From Desmodus rotundus (lineage: Eukaryota; Chordata; Mammalia; Chiroptera; Phyllostomidae): DNA of 64,000 bases. Numbering within the stretch: the stretch's first letter is position 1; every line of letters starts with the position of its first letter. The position numbers and the translations under genes are program-made. Below are positions 63,701-64,000 of this stretch, piece after piece. The stretch covers positions 26,179,427 to 26,243,426 of the forward strand of contig NC_071397.1 in assembly GCF_022682495.2 (NCBI RefSeq), in the 5' to 3' direction. Below the pieces are notes generated by a model. The model searched no databases. It was not told where the DNA came from and saw only the letters and a list, made by a program, of their open reading frames with translations.

Positions 63701-64000
63701 ACTTCTGTCTCCTACTACTCAGTACTGTTATCTCTTAAATATACTCAGTCACGCTTTTGCCTCTGTTACGTTGAAGAGGGTTCCAAAGATATGACCTACA
63801 AAGTCCAATGTTCACATTTCAAGTGTTCATGTTACTTTACCTTTCTTGACTGGTTAACCAGAAAAAATATTCTTTCTATCTGAAAATATTTTATTCAGTT
63901 GGGATGTAGGAGGCCATATTCTCCTAGTTTTTTTCTTGTTTCACTTTCTACTCCTAAATCAATCAATCAGTTAATCAATCAATCATATTTTTCTCTTTTT
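60796..64000. other. Gene-free AT-rich end of window
   Basis: No gene or repeat is recognised. Overlapping frames of 94, 77 and 67 codons at 61315-61612 have no family signature. A short imperfect (AATC)n run closes the window at about 63957-63984. Confidence 0.45.

Overview
This 64 kb window is mammalian nuclear DNA from a bat, most likely a yangochiropteran. The strongest clue is nine copies of a roughly 200 bp tRNA-derived SINE of the bat Ves type (forms of GCCCTGGCTGG...TCAGTGG...GGTTCGATTCCCAGTCAGGG, ending CTCTCTAAAAATAAATAAA). L1 and half-LINE (HAL1) tails ending GGGACAACTGTAATAGCATAATCAATAAAA agree with this. The sequence is AT-rich and gene-poor. I found no functional protein-coding gene, tRNA, rRNA, CRISPR array or bacterial-type element. 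The open frames are chance frames, or frames inside retrotransposons and pseudogenes.

Layout. 1-11 kb: retrotransposon tails, one MaLR LTR, a possible endogenous-retrovirus fragment at about 8.7-9.2 kb. 11.4-15.2 kb: an L1 with a 5' inversion, direct repeats at both ends and a SINE inside it. 16.6-20.9 kb: a processed pseudogene of intersectin-1 (ITSN1), short isoform, with 5' and 3' UTRs. 21.5-28.8 kb: an LTR, a hAT-like element, three SINEs and a nest of L1s. 31.5-33.5 kb: SINEs, a second 5'-inverted L1, and the first copy of a duplicated segment of about 600 bp. 34.4-36.3 kb: a processed PHGDH pseudogene with a perfect 15 bp target-site duplication (TSD). 37.1-37.7 kb (minus): a processed TMSB4X pseudogene. 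38-39 kb: MIR and an LTR. 42.4-43.2 kb: the second, inverted copy of the duplicated segment. 43.2-45.7 kb: old L1. 49.6-51.5 kb: an almost complete HAL1 carrying a decayed ORF1. 53-54 kb: old L1, SINE, MIR. 55.5-55.9 kb: a 431 bp terminal-inverted-repeat element. 56.9-60.2 kb (minus): a MaLR provirus (LTR-internal-LTR) invaded by a Tigger-like element, a GC-rich 0.9 kb insert, and a HAL1. The rest is AT-rich sequence in which I recognise nothing.

The window is a record of repeated L1-driven insertion. Three cellular mRNAs, several SINEs and several L1/HAL1 copies can be placed with their TSDs, and the nesting gives a relative order. The items I rate highest are the inverted ~600 bp duplication whose copies serve as empty sites for each other's insertions, the isoform information held in the ITSN1 retrocopy, the unidentified TIR element, and the unidentified GC-rich insert in the MaLR LTR. 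All family names are from recognition by eye, without a database search.
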